From contig NZ_PVTF01000011.1 in NCBI RefSeq assembly GCF_003002815.1, positions 186,001 through 250,000 on the forward strand: a stretch of DNA of 64,000 bases, given 5' to 3'. Shown piece by piece: positions 17,983-33,996 of this stretch; the first letter of the stretch is position 1, and the number at the start of each line of letters is the position of its first letter. The translations under genes were made by a program, and so were the position numbers. The stretch comes from Umezawaea tangerina (GTDB taxonomy: Bacteria; Actinomycetota; Actinomycetes; Mycobacteriales; Pseudonocardiaceae). The notes beneath the pieces are model-generated. The model made no database searches. It was given only the letters and a program-made list of their open reading frames with translations, and was not told the DNA's origin.

Positions 17983-18279
17983 ATGACCGCACTGCTCTCC
18001 CGCCTCGGTGTCCACCCGCGTCCAGGACTCGGCCGCGCGCTCGTCGCGCTGCCGTTCGCGCTGCTCATCGTCCACCTGGTGGCCCGCGGCTGGTTCTACC
18101 CGTTGTGGCCGGACACCGTGGGCGCCATCGGCCACCCGTTCACCGAGGACCCGCTCATCAACGGCTGGGGCGGTCCCACGCTCATCGGTGCCTGGGCCGT
18201 GCACGCCGCCATCGCGCTCGGCATGCAGGTCGTCTGCGTCGCCGTGCTCCGGCTGCTCTACCCGCGCCCCGGTCGGTGA
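17983..18279 (+). CDS. Small membrane protein of unknown function
   Basis: This 98-residue protein has two hydrophobic segments, ALVALPFALLIVHLVARGWF and GAWAVHAAIALGMQVVCVAVL, separated by a polar loop with WPDTVGAIGHPFTEDPLINGWGGP. I do not recognise the family. The frame is open further upstream to 17905, but that part runs through the palindromes, so the ATG at 17983 is chosen. There is no clear Shine-Dalgarno sequence before it, so the transcript may be leaderless. The stop is only 8 bp from the convergent MarR gene. It is divergent from the DUF2306 gene and may share its control. Confidence 0.6.
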   Translation: MTALLSRLGVHPRPGLGRALVALPFALLIVHLVARGWFYPLWPDTVGAIGHPFTEDPLINGWGGPTLIGAWAVHAAIALGMQVVCVAVLRLLYPRPGR

Positions 18280-18286
18280 GGCCGCG

Positions 18287-18757
18287 TCAGGACCGGGTCG
18301 CGGCCACCAGGTTCGCCTCGACCTGCGCGAGCGCGTCCAGCAGGGCGGTCCGCGTGGTCGGGGGGATGTCGCCGACGGTGGAGGACTCCAGGTCGTGCCA
18401 CATCCGCTCGATCTCGGCGCGGATGGCGTCGCCCTCGGCGGTGGAGGAGACGAGGGTCGCCCGGCCGTCGCGGGGGTCGGGGGAGCGCTCGACCAGGCCC
18501 GCCTTCTCCAGCCGCTGCACCATCCTGGTGATGGTCGCCGAGTCGGAGTCCAGCACCTCGATCAGCTCCGTCTGGCGCACCGGGCCGGAGTCCCACAGGT
18601 GCATGAGCAGCAGCTCCTGGCCGCGGTGCAGGCCCAGGTCGCGCAGGAGGTGACCGGCGAGCATCCGGTGCAGCCGGACCACCCGGAACAGCGCGTGGCT
18701 GACGGGTCCGCGCCCCGCGGCGCTGGGGAGCTTCCTCGTACCTCGTTCTCGTGACAC
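18287..18757 (-). CDS. MarR-family transcriptional regulator
   Basis: The protein has 156 residues from a GTG at 18757 with GGAG ten bases upstream. The winged-helix core is clear: HRGQELLLMHLWDSGPVRQT, LIEVLDSDSATITRMVQRLE, then the wing GLVERSPDPRDGRATLV with the conserved D-x-R. An in-frame GTG at 18823 would add 22 residues. The gene is divergent from an NmrA-like reductase and an SDR, and the space between them carries a perfect long inverted repeat, so it most likely represses both its own gene and that pair. Many MarR proteins respond to phenolic or oxidising ligands; the ligand here is unknown. Confidence 0.88.
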   Translation of the reverse strand: MSRERGTRKLPSAAGRGPVSHALFRVVRLHRMLAGHLLRDLGLHRGQELLLMHLWDSGPVRQTELIEVLDSDSATITRMVQRLEKAGLVERSPDPRDGRATLVSSTAEGDAIRAEIERMWHDLESSTVGDIPPTTRTALLDALAQVEANLVAATRS

Positions 18758-18842
18758 GGGTCCATGCTCCCCGTCCGCCGGGGTCGCGGGCGTCAGCGAC
18801 TCCGGCCCGGTGGTCCAGCTCACAACCGCGCGCGGAATGCCG

Positions 18843-18878
18843 GCGGCAACTTACCTGTTTAACCAGGTAAGTTGCCGC
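18843..18878. promoter_or_regulatory. Perfect inverted repeat, probable MarR operator
   Basis: Arms of 15 bp (gcggcaacttacctg at 18843-18857 and its exact complement at 18864-18878) flank a 6-bp centre tttaac. It is strikingly AT-rich for this genome and lies between the divergent MarR and NmrA genes, 32 bp before the latter. MarR proteins typically bind such dyads. Confidence 0.8.
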
Positions 18879-18909
18879 ACTGGAGCGGCGACACCACCGA
18901 GGAGTGCTC

Positions 18910-19857
18910 GTGAGCGACAAGAAGATCATCGCGGTGCTGGGTTCGACGGGTGCGCAGGGTGGCGGACTGGTCAGGGCCGTCCTGGACGCGCCCGACGGTC
19001 CGTTCACCGTGCGGGCGATCACCCGCGACGCCGACTCGGCGAAGGCCCGCGAGCTGGCCGACCTCGGCGCCGAGGTGGTGGAGGCGACCCTGGAGGACGA
19101 GGACTCGCTGCGGAAGGCCTTCGAGGGCGCCCACGGCGCCTACGTGGTGACCAACTTCTGGGAGTCCATGTCCGCGGACGTCGAGCTGGCGCAGGCCGCG
19201 ACGGCGGCGCGCGCGGTGAAGGCCGCCGGTGTCGCCCACGTCGTCTGGTCGACCCTGGAGGACACGCGCGAGGTCATCCCGGTGTCCGACCGGCGGGTCC
19301 CGGTGCTCCAGGACCGCTACACCGTCCCGCACTTCGACGCCAAGGCCGAGGCGGACGCGTACTTCCGCGACTCCGGCGTCCCGACGACCTACCTGCGGAC
19401 CACGTTCTACTGGGACGGGTTCGCCCAGGGCTCCGGGCCGCGGCGGGGCGAGGACGGACGGCTCGTGCTGAGCCTGCCGATGGGCGCGGCCAAGCTGTCG
19501 GGCATCGCGTCGGAGGACATCGGCCGCACCGCCTACGGCGTGTTCGCCGCGGGCGAGGAGTACGTGGGCAAGACCGTGAGCATCGCGGGGGAGCACCTGA
19601 CCGGCGAGCAGTACGCGGCCGCGTTCGCCGACGCGCTGGGCGAGCCCGTCGCCTACCAGCCGGTCCCGCACGACGTTTTCCGCTCGCTGGGGCTGCCCGC
19701 GGGCGAGGAGCTGGGCAACATGTTCCAGTTCTACGTCGAGGGTGAGCGCGACTTCGTCGGCGCGCGCGACCTGGACCTGGTCCGCTCGCTCAACCCCCGC
19801 CTGAAGACCTTCCGCGAGTGGCTGGCCGGGAACGTCGAGGCGGTCAAGCCCGCATGA
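18910..19857 (+). CDS. NmrA-family NAD(P)-binding protein
   Basis: This 315-residue protein starts at a GTG at 18910 preceded by CGAGGAG at good distance; the GTG at 18904 overlaps that ribosome site. The N terminus IIAVLGSTGAQGGGLVRAVL is the Rossmann glycine motif (GxTGxxG) of atypical short-chain dehydrogenases. The following AITRDADSAKARELADLGAEVV and HVVWSTLEDT segments are typical of NmrA/HSCARG proteins, which act as redox sensors or quinone/ketone reductases. The stop overlaps the ATG of the SDR gene, so the two form an operon under the MarR dyad. Reductase and sensor functions cannot be told apart here. Confidence 0.85.
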   Translation: MSDKKIIAVLGSTGAQGGGLVRAVLDAPDGPFTVRAITRDADSAKARELADLGAEVVEATLEDEDSLRKAFEGAHGAYVVTNFWESMSADVELAQAATAARAVKAAGVAHVVWSTLEDTREVIPVSDRRVPVLQDRYTVPHFDAKAEADAYFRDSGVPTTYLRTTFYWDGFAQGSGPRRGEDGRLVLSLPMGAAKLSGIASEDIGRTAYGVFAAGEEYVGKTVSIAGEHLTGEQYAAAFADALGEPVAYQPVPHDVFRSLGLPAGEELGNMFQFYVEGERDFVGARDLDLVRSLNPRLKTFREWLAGNVEAVKPA

Positions 19858-20627
19858 CGACCACCATCGGGAACGCGACCTCGGCGGAGCCGCACCTCGA
19901 CGGGAGGGCGGCGCTGGTCACCGGCGGGTCGCGCGGGATCGGCGCCGCCGTCGCCCGCAGGCTGGCCCGCCACGGCGCCGGGGTCGCCGTGACCTACTCC
20001 AGCTCGTCGGAGGCGGCCGACGGGGTGGTCGCCGACATCGTCGGCCGGGGCGGGCGCGCCATCGCGGTCCAGGCCGACAACGCCGACGCCGGGCAGGTGC
20101 GGGCGGCCGTGGCGCGCGTCGTCGAGGAGTTCGGCGGCCTGGACGTCCTGGTCAACAACGCGGGCGTCGCGGTGTTCGCCGCCACCGACCGGCTGGGGCT
20201 GGACGACTTCGACCGCATGGTCGCGGTCAACGTGCGCGGCGCGTTCGCCGCGGTGCAGGCGGCGTTGCCGCACCTGCGACCGGGCTCGCGGATCATCACC
20301 ACCGGGAGCGTGTTCGCCGACCGCAACCCGTTCCCGGAGATGGCGGTCTACTCCATGACCAAGGCGGCGCTCGCCGGGCTGAGCCGCGGGTTGGCGCGCG
20401 AGCTGGCGCCCAGGGGCATCACGGTCAACGTGGTCCAGCCGGGCGCGGTGGACACCGACACCAACCCCGCCGACGGTGCCGCGTCGGGGACGATGCTCCC
20501 GGCGACCCCGGTCGGCCGGTACGGCACCGCCGAGGAGATCGCCGGGCTCGTGGCCTACCTCGCGAGCCCGGAGGCGGGGTTCGTCACGGGGGCGACCATC
20601 AACGCCGACGGCGGGTTCGCCACCTGA
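19854..20627 (+). CDS. Short-chain dehydrogenase/reductase (SDR)
   Basis: This 257-residue classical SDR starts at an ATG overlapping the upstream stop (ATGA). Visible features are the cofactor loop TGGSRGIG near residue 23, NNAGVAVF, the catalytic Ser in ITTGSVF, and Tyr/Lys in YSMTK. The C terminus GFVTGATINADGGFAT is the FabG-like ending. The basic pattern after beta2 (TYSSSSEAAD) gives no clear preference, although Ser/Thr there often goes with NADPH. Together with the NmrA-like protein it is probably a MarR-controlled detoxification or redox unit. Confidence 0.88.
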   Translation: MTTTIGNATSAEPHLDGRAALVTGGSRGIGAAVARRLARHGAGVAVTYSSSSEAADGVVADIVGRGGRAIAVQADNADAGQVRAAVARVVEEFGGLDVLVNNAGVAVFAATDRLGLDDFDRMVAVNVRGAFAAVQAALPHLRPGSRIITTGSVFADRNPFPEMAVYSMTKAALAGLSRGLARELAPRGITVNVVQPGAVDTDTNPADGAASGTMLPATPVGRYGTAEEIAGLVAYLASPEAGFVTGATINADGGFAT

Positions 20628-20710
20628 CCGCCGCCGGACGCCTCCTCCGCGTGGCAAGGAGTGTCCACATCGGACAAAAGAGGTGGCGGCAGGCCCGCGG
20701 CGGCGGTGGC

Positions 20711-20716
20711 TAGGAT
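20711..20716 (+). promoter_or_regulatory. TAGGAT -10 element, leaderless-type promoter
   Basis: TAGGAT ends eight bases before the ATG at 20725, the spacing expected when transcription begins at the start codon. No Shine-Dalgarno sequence precedes the ATG. No clear -35 box was seen. Confidence 0.5.
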
Positions 20717-20724
20717 CGTCCGCC

Positions 20725-21579
20725 ATGATCCCTGAGCCCCTGGACCGGTTGGGCCCGTTCCGCGACAAGGCGGTCGCGCGCGGCGTCCCCGTCGAGGACG
20801 TGGAGCGGTGGGTGGCCACCGCCCGCCCCTGCGCGACGCTGACGTTCAACGGGAACGGGCCCGTCGTGGGTCGTCTCGGCGGCCCGCTCCTGCTCCCGGC
20901 CGACGTCCCGGACCCGGTCCACCCCTTCGTCGCCTCGATCGACCTCGCCGCGCTCGCCGGCGTGACGGATCTCCCGCTGCCCCCGGACGGCCACCTGCTG
21001 CTGTTCGCCTACCCGGAGGAGGAGTGCTGTCCCGCCTGCTCCACCGGCAACGTGGGCGGCGTGGTGCACGTCCCCGCCGGGGCGGCGGTGGTGGAGCGGG
21101 ACGCGGACTCCTGGTCCGGGCACGACGTCGACGACCGCAGGACGACGGTCGAGGAGTTCCCGCGCGCTCCCCTGAAGGCGACCGCGGACGTGTCGCTGCC
21201 CTACCACTACCTGGGCGAAGATCCGGGGACCGGGCGGCTCCCCGGCCATCCCCGGTCCGAGGAGCTGGTCGAGGTCTGGGACGACGTCTGCCGCGACGTG
21301 GACCTCTGGTGCGAGCTGCAGATCGGCGGCTACTCCAACCAGGAGGCGGTCGGGACCGACCCGGTCGCCGACGCCGTGGCGAAGGCGCTGAGGGCGGCGG
21401 AGGCGGGCCGACTGGACTGGCCGGTCTCGGCCGATGTCCGGGACTGGGCGCTCCTCGCCGACTGGCACCTCGACGTCAGCGGCTGGGAGGGCGCCACGGT
21501 GCACTGGTCGATCCAGCGCGATGACCTGGCCGCGCGGCGCTTCGACCGCGCGGTCACCACGCTGTACTGGAACCCCTGA
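20725..21579 (+). CDS. DUF1963 (YwqG-like) protein
   Basis: This 284-residue soluble protein matches the DUF1963/YwqG pattern: GRLGGPLLLPADVPDP near the N terminus, FVASIDLAAL, GHLLLFAYPEE and a late LQIGGYSNQEA (the usual H/Y-x-x-GG-Y motif region), ending in DRAVTTLYWNP. The function of the family is unknown; it occurs widely as a single cytosolic gene. A CCPAC motif in the middle could bind metal. The gene stands alone, with a leaderless-type promoter and a terminator hairpin 24 bp after its stop. Confidence 0.85.
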   Translation: MIPEPLDRLGPFRDKAVARGVPVEDVERWVATARPCATLTFNGNGPVVGRLGGPLLLPADVPDPVHPFVASIDLAALAGVTDLPLPPDGHLLLFAYPEEECCPACSTGNVGGVVHVPAGAAVVERDADSWSGHDVDDRRTTVEEFPRAPLKATADVSLPYHYLGEDPGTGRLPGHPRSEELVEVWDDVCRDVDLWCELQIGGYSNQEAVGTDPVADAVAKALRAAEAGRLDWPVSADVRDWALLADWHLDVSGWEGATVHWSIQRDDLAARRFDRAVTTLYWNP

Positions 21580-21603
21580 TCCGGTCGTCCGTCCGGAGCA
21601 GGC

Positions 21604-21630
21604 CTCCCGGTGGCGGACCGCCACCGGGAG
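21604..21630. terminator. Bidirectional hairpin terminator
   Basis: A perfect 12-bp stem (ctcccggtggcg and its complement) with a 3-nt loop sits between the convergent DUF1963 and M28 peptidase genes. There is no U-run, as usual for actinomycete terminators. Confidence 0.75.
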
Positions 21631-21639
21631 ACCTCCGCC

Positions 21640-23088
<1,449 letters not shown>

Positions 23089-23103
23089 AAATGCGTCGCG
23101 GCC

Positions 23104-23624
23104 CTACCGGATCCCGGCGTGGTCCAGCCGGGCGTCCGGTGTGCCGTCGGCGGTGAGCACGCGAACGAGCGCTTGGTCCTCCGACAGCGGCACGACGGCG
23201 TCGGCGCCGTCGGGCCAGTCGGGCCCGTCGGGTGCGTTGCCGTGGTCGACCGCGTCCGGGGTGTGGGTGTAGTTCGTGGCGATGGCGACCAGACCCAGTC
23301 GATCATGGCGCGTGCGATCCGGGCCGAGTACTTGCCCGCGTCGCCGTTGCGGCCGTGGCTGATCACGACGGCCGGGTGCGGTCCTCCGCCCGCGGGCGTG
23401 AACAGGACGCCCTCCAAGGCGTAGCGCACCCCCTGGTCGGTCGACCGGCAGGTCCAGGTCGCGCCGCTCGGCGACCGGGCGTCGCCGAGCACGGTGAACG
23501 CCGCGCAGTCGGCTCCCGCGGGCACGACACGGGTGGGCGGCGGGCCGGTGAGGCACGCCGGCGCACCGAGCAGCAGCAAGGCCGTCCGGAGCACCGCCAC
23601 CTTCCCACCGACCCGACCGCCCAT
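23104..23624 (-). pseudogene. Decayed secreted alpha/beta-hydrolase gene
   Basis: From an ATG at 23624 the frame gives a signal-like start (VAVLRTALLLLGAPACLTG), then ADCAAFTVLGD and HPAVVISHGRNGDAGKYSAR, the oxyanion-loop region of dienelactone-hydrolase-like enzymes. At the GGG run at 23294-23296 the coding potential jumps to another frame (GLVAIATNYTHTPDAVDHG, then EDQALVRVLTADGTPDARLD), so one G appears to be missing. The continued frame stops at 23104, before the expected GxSxG nucleophile. It is therefore both frameshifted and 3'-truncated. The single-base part could be a sequencing error; the truncation could not. Confidence 0.7.
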
Positions 23625-23647
23625 CCGGGCCCATGACAGGGCGGGGC

Positions 23648-26497
23648 TCACGCGCTCTCCGTGGTCTTCGCCGGTCCCAAGGAGCCCGCCGCGAGGCCGT
23701 CCAGCTGTCGGCGGATCCGTTCCGCGTCGTCGTCGCGGCCCTGTTCCCGGTACAGCTCCAACGCCTCCCGCCACACCGAGCGGGCCTGGTCGTGGTGGCC
23801 GAGGGCGGCGTGGGGGTGGCCGAGCGCGTCGAGGGCGGGAGGGACCTGGTGGGTGTAGCCGTGGTCGCGGTACAGGGCCAGGGCGTGGGCGTAGTGGGCG
23901 ACGGCCTGCGCGTGGTGGCCGGTGCGGTGGGCGATGAAACCCAGCGTGTCCAACGTGTTCGCCTCGCCGTCGGGGCTGCCGCGGTGGCGGCGGTGCAGGG
24001 TGAGGGCGGCGTGGCAGTGGACGCGGGCGGTGTCGTAGTCGCCGAGGCGGGCGGAGTACCAGCCCACGACGTTGAGCGCCTCGGCCTCGGCCACCGGCTG
24101 GTCGAGGCCGCGGTGGAGGTCGAGGGCGCGGCGGGCGTGGTCCAGGGCGCGCCGGTCGTCGCCCAGGTGCTCCCAGGCGGCCGTGAGCGCCACGTGGATG
24201 TGGGCCTGCTGGGTGGGGTCCTCGTGGTGCTCGGCCTCGGTGAGGGCGAGGCGGAGGTGGGCGATGGCCTGCTCCAGCCGCCCCAGGCCGGCGCACACCA
24301 GGCCGAGCGCCCGGTGGGCGTGGGCGAGGGCGGTGGGGTCGGGCAGGTGGGTGGCGGCCTCGGCGGCGGCCTGCCACATGACGAGCCGGTCGTGGCGGTG
24401 GCCTCGCAGACTGTGGAACGTGTCCAGCGCACGGGTCAGGTTCCACACGTCGGCGTGCCACCCGTGGCCCACGGCGGTCTGGTGGCTCGCGAGCAGGCAG
24501 GCGTGCTCGGCGTCGAACCAGGCGAGCGCGGCCTGCGCGTCCGGCAGCCGGTGCGGGCGCACGCCGGGTGCGGTCGGGGCGAGGTGCACGGGGAGGCGGT
24601 GGGGGTTCAGGAACCGGTCGGCGGCGCACGCGGTGTGGGTGTAGAAGTCGAGCAGCCTGCGCAGCGCCTCCTCCCGCACCTGCCCGGTCAGGTCCTGGTG
24701 GGCGGTGGTGGCGGCGCAGGCGCGGATCAGGTCGTGCATGGCGTAGCGGCCGTGCGCGCGCCGGTGGACGAGGGAGGCGTCCTCCAGGGCGTGGAGGGCC
24801 CTGCGGGTCTGTGCCTCGGGCAGCCCGGTGAGGGAGACCAGGGCGGGCACGGTCGTGTCCGGGCCGGGGGCGATGCCCAGCAGCCCGAACACGGTGCGCT
24901 GGACGTCGGTGAGCCTGCGCAGCGACCACGACAGCACGGCGGGCAGGCTCGCGGCGGGATCGGTGTCGTGGTCGAGCGTCTCCATCCCCAGCTCGCGCAG
25001 CTCGGCGGCGATCTCGGCCAGCGCGACGCCGGGGCGGGTAGCGGCCTTGCGGGCGGTGATCGACAGGGCCAGCGGGTAGCCGCCGCACAGCTCGACCAGC
25101 TCGGCGACGGCCTCCGGCTGGGGCGCGATCCGGGCCCGGTGCAACCGCCCGGTCAGCAGCTGCCACGCCTCGGTGTCGGCGAGGACGTCCAGCTGGACGT
25201 GGACGGCGCCGTGGCGGTCGATCAGCGAGGCCAGCCTGGTGCGGCTGGTGACCAGCACCGTGCAGGTCGGGCTGCCCGGCAGCAGCGGGGTCACCTGCTC
25301 GGCGGTGGCGGCGTTGTCCAGCACCACGAGCATCCGCTTGCCCACCAGCAGACTGCGGTACAGCGCCGCCTGGGCGTCCAGGTCCGCCGACAGCGAGGTG
25401 GGGTCGACGCCGAGCGCGGTGAGGAACCCGCGGATCGCGGTCGCGGGGCTCAGGGGTTCGCTGTGGTGGCTGTAGCCGCGGAGGTCGACGAACAGCTGCC
25501 CGTCGGGGAAGCGGTCGACGTTGCGGTGGGCCCAGTGCAGGGCCAGCCAGGTCTTGCCGATCCCGCCCGCGCCCGCGAGGGCGGAGAGCACGACGGTGGT
25601 GGCGCTGCCGGGGACGTCCACCGCGGTGTCGAGCAGGTCGAGCTCGTCGTCGCGGCCGATGAACGGCGTCGGCGGGGCGGGCAGCTGCCGGGGGACCACC
25701 ACCGGGCGGGCCGTCTCGACGGGCGGGTGGGCCAGAGCGGGGTCGGCGGCGAGGATGCGCTGGTGCAGCTCCTGCAACGCGGGCGCGGGGTCGGTGCCGA
25801 CCTCGTCCACCAGCTGTCTTCGGATGCGCCGGTAGTGCTCCAGCGCCTCGGCCTGGTGCCCGGACAGGTACAGCGCCAGCATCGCCTGGCCGGTGAGGCG
25901 TTCGTCCAGCGGGTGCTCGTCGACCCGCGCGGTCAGCTCGGGCAGCACCTCGCCGTGCCTGCCGCAGCGCAGGGCCCAGTCGACCCGGTCGGCACGGGCG
26001 GCGGCGTGCTCCCGGTGCAGTTGTTCGCGCACCGACCGCGCCCACGGGGTGTCCAGCTCGGCCAGCGGCTCGCCGCGCCACAACGCCAGGGCCTCGTCCA
26101 CCAGCGCCAGCGCGTCGCGCGGACCGCGGCTGTCGCGGGCCTCGGCGACCAAGCGGTGGAAGCGGTGGAGGTCCACGCTGTCGGGGTCGGCGCCCAGCCG
26201 GTAACCGGTGTCGTGCCACAGGACGGTGATGCCGGTCCGGTGCAGCGCGCGGCGCAGGTTGGACACGTAGGTCCGCAGCACCGACCGCGCCCGTGCCGGT
26301 GCGCGCTCGCCCCAGACCCGGTCGACGAGCCTGTCCGGCGGCACCACCTGGTTGACGTCGGTCAGCAGCACGGCCAGCACGGCCTTCTGCCGGGCGTGCC
26401 CTACCGGTAGTCGGATTCCATCCGACACGACTTCCAAACTTCCCAAAACGGTGATCGCGACGGATAACGGCGCGACCTCTCCACTGCCCCCGGTCAT
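23648..26497 (-). CDS. SARP-family regulator with NB-ARC and TPR domains (AfsR-like)
   Basis: This 949-residue protein has the AfsR layout. An OmpR-type winged helix occupies ~10-100 (VTVLGSLEVV-like start, PDRLVDRVWG, LRTYVSNLRRAL, GYRL). The bacterial transcriptional activation domain follows (VDLHRFHRLVAEAR to LVDEVGTDPAP). The NB-ARC has a P-loop AGAGGIGKTWLALHW, LVVLDN and LVTSRTR. The C-terminal third is TPR repeats (for example AEALNVVGWYSARLGDYDTA). The ATG at 26497 is preferred: the frame is open to 26698 but that part is non-conserved and crosses repeated operator-like motifs. It faces the FAAL-PKS gene, whose promoter region carries SARP-type direct repeats, so it is the likely activator of that cluster. 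Confidence 0.9.
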   Translation of the reverse strand: MTGGSGEVAPLSVAITVLGSLEVVSDGIRLPVGHARQKAVLAVLLTDVNQVVPPDRLVDRVWGERAPARARSVLRTYVSNLRRALHRTGITVLWHDTGYRLGADPDSVDLHRFHRLVAEARDSRGPRDALALVDEALALWRGEPLAELDTPWARSVREQLHREHAAARADRVDWALRCGRHGEVLPELTARVDEHPLDERLTGQAMLALYLSGHQAEALEHYRRIRRQLVDEVGTDPAPALQELHQRILAADPALAHPPVETARPVVVPRQLPAPPTPFIGRDDELDLLDTAVDVPGSATTVVLSALAGAGGIGKTWLALHWAHRNVDRFPDGQLFVDLRGYSHHSEPLSPATAIRGFLTALGVDPTSLSADLDAQAALYRSLLVGKRMLVVLDNAATAEQVTPLLPGSPTCTVLVTSRTRLASLIDRHGAVHVQLDVLADTEAWQLLTGRLHRARIAPQPEAVAELVELCGGYPLALSITARKAATRPGVALAEIAAELRELGMETLDHDTDPAASLPAVLSWSLRRLTDVQRTVFGLLGIAPGPDTTVPALVSLTGLPEAQTRRALHALEDASLVHRRAHGRYAMHDLIRACAATTAHQDLTGQVREEALRRLLDFYTHTACAADRFLNPHRLPVHLAPTAPGVRPHRLPDAQAALAWFDAEHACLLASHQTAVGHGWHADVWNLTRALDTFHSLRGHRHDRLVMWQAAAEAATHLPDPTALAHAHRALGLVCAGLGRLEQAIAHLRLALTEAEHHEDPTQQAHIHVALTAAWEHLGDDRRALDHARRALDLHRGLDQPVAEAEALNVVGWYSARLGDYDTARVHCHAALTLHRRHRGSPDGEANTLDTLGFIAHRTGHHAQAVAHYAHALALYRDHGYTHQVPPALDALGHPHAALGHHDQARSVWREALELYREQGRDDDAERIRRQLDGLAAGSLGPAKTTESA

Positions 26498-26514
26498 CAC
26501 TCCTGTATACCCCG

Positions 26515-26578
26515 TGAACTCGCGGTGGACGTGCGGTGAACCGGAGGTTGAACCCGGATTGTGCGGGTTCTGAACCCG
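26515..26578. promoter_or_regulatory. TGAAC direct repeats, probable SARP binding region
   Basis: TGAAC occurs four times on the plus strand, at 26515, 26537, 26549 and 26571. The first and second are 22 bp apart, and so are the third and fourth, matching two helical turns as in SARP heptamer repeats. The last copy is also part of a perfect dyad cgggtt-ctg-aacccg at 26564-26578. All lie in the 238-bp divergent region between the SARP gene and the FAAL-PKS gene. Confidence 0.6.
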
Positions 26579-26718
26579 TGGGTGCGACAGTGCTGCCCCG
26601 GCCAGCCGGACCCGGCGGATCCGGCTGGCGCCAAGGGAATGCCGGTGTCGACGAGGACGACCGGTGGCAGGCACGTGGACGTCGTCCGCCGAGACCACCT
26701 CATGGGGAAGGTGCGGTC

Positions 26719-26735
26719 ATGGATCGCGATCGAAG

Positions 26736-26739
<4 letters not shown>
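26719..26739 (+). other. Six-codon leader ORF overlapping the FAAL-PKS start
   Basis: An ATG at 26719, preceded by a GGGGAAGG ribosome site, opens the peptide MDRDRR. Its TGA overlaps the ATG of the megasynthase (ATGA at 26736). The megasynthase has only a weak site of its own, so translation may be coupled through this leader. Confidence 0.4.
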
Positions 26740-33133
<6,394 letters not shown>

Positions 33134-33137
<4 letters not shown>

Positions 33138-33970
33138 CGACCGGGAAGGCGGGGGTTGTGGTGGGGCACAACGGAGTCATGATGGTCACCGGGGCCTCGG
33201 CGGGCATCGGACGGGCCTGCGCGGACCGGTTCGCCGCGGCGGGCTGGACGGTGGTCGGCGCGAGCCGCCGCGGCAGCGGTGGCGACGGCTGGACCGGCCT
33301 GGTCGTGGACGTCGACGACACCGAGTCGGTCACCGCCGGGGTCGCCGAGGTCGTGCGCGGGCACGGCCGTCTGGACGCGATCGTGCCCGCCGCGGGCTTC
33401 GCCGTGGCCGGAGCGGTGGAGCACACCGGGATCGACGAGGCGCGGGCGGAGTTCGAGACGAACTTCTGGGGCACCGCAAGGCTTGTCCAGGCCGCGCTGC
33501 CGCACCTGCGCGCCCGGCGCGGTGGCCGCATCGTCCTGATGAGCTCGATCGGCGGCGCGATCGGGCTGCCGTTCCAGGCGTTCTACAGCGCCAGCAAGTT
33601 CGCCCTCGAGGGTTATGCGGAGTCGTTGGCCTACGAGGTCCGGCCGTTCGGGATCTCGGTGACCCTGGTGCAGCCGGGGAACGCGGCCACCGACTTCACG
33701 GCCAACCGCCGCATGGCGGCCAGGGCGGCCACCGACGACGTCTACGCCGACGCGCTCAAGCTGGCCATCGGCGTCATGGAACGCGACGAGGCCAACGGGT
33801 GCACCGCCGACCACGTGGCCGCCGCCGTGCAGCGGGTCGTGCGGGCACGGCGGCCGCCGCGGCGGGTGTCGGTCGGCAAGGCGGGGGAGCGGGTGGGGCT
33901 CGTGGCCAAGCGGCTGCTCCCGTTCAGCGTGTTCGAGAAGGCCGCCAAGAGCAGCCTCGGTGTCAGCTGA
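33134..33970 (+). CDS. SDR oxidoreductase, candidate amino-ketone reductase
   Basis: This 278-residue protein starts at a GTG overlapping the megasynthase stop; an ATG at 33179 with GGAG just before it is a shorter alternative that begins right at the Rossmann strand. Motifs are VTGASAGIG, the catalytic Ser in LMSSIGG, Tyr/Lys in YSASKFAL, and VQPGNAATDF. The C-terminal part is long and basic (VRARRPPRRVSVGKAGERV). It is like the SDR group that includes 3-ketosphinganine reductase-type enzymes. Directly after an oxoamine synthase, reduction of the alpha-amino ketone to an amino alcohol is the natural inference, by analogy with sphingolipid synthesis; the sequence alone does not prove it. Confidence 0.85.
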
Positions 33971-33996
33971 CGTGCGCGTCGAGAGGTGGGAAGACC

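Noticed and set aside
23633-26410. Plus-strand open frame of 925 codons opposite the SARP regulator
   Set aside because: Gly/Val/Arg-rich shadow without any domain; the minus-strand SARP/NB-ARC/TPR gene explains the region.
26498-26698. Extending the SARP protein to the ATG at 26698
   Set aside because: The added 67 residues are unlike any SARP N terminus and cross the TGAAC repeats and the divergent promoter.
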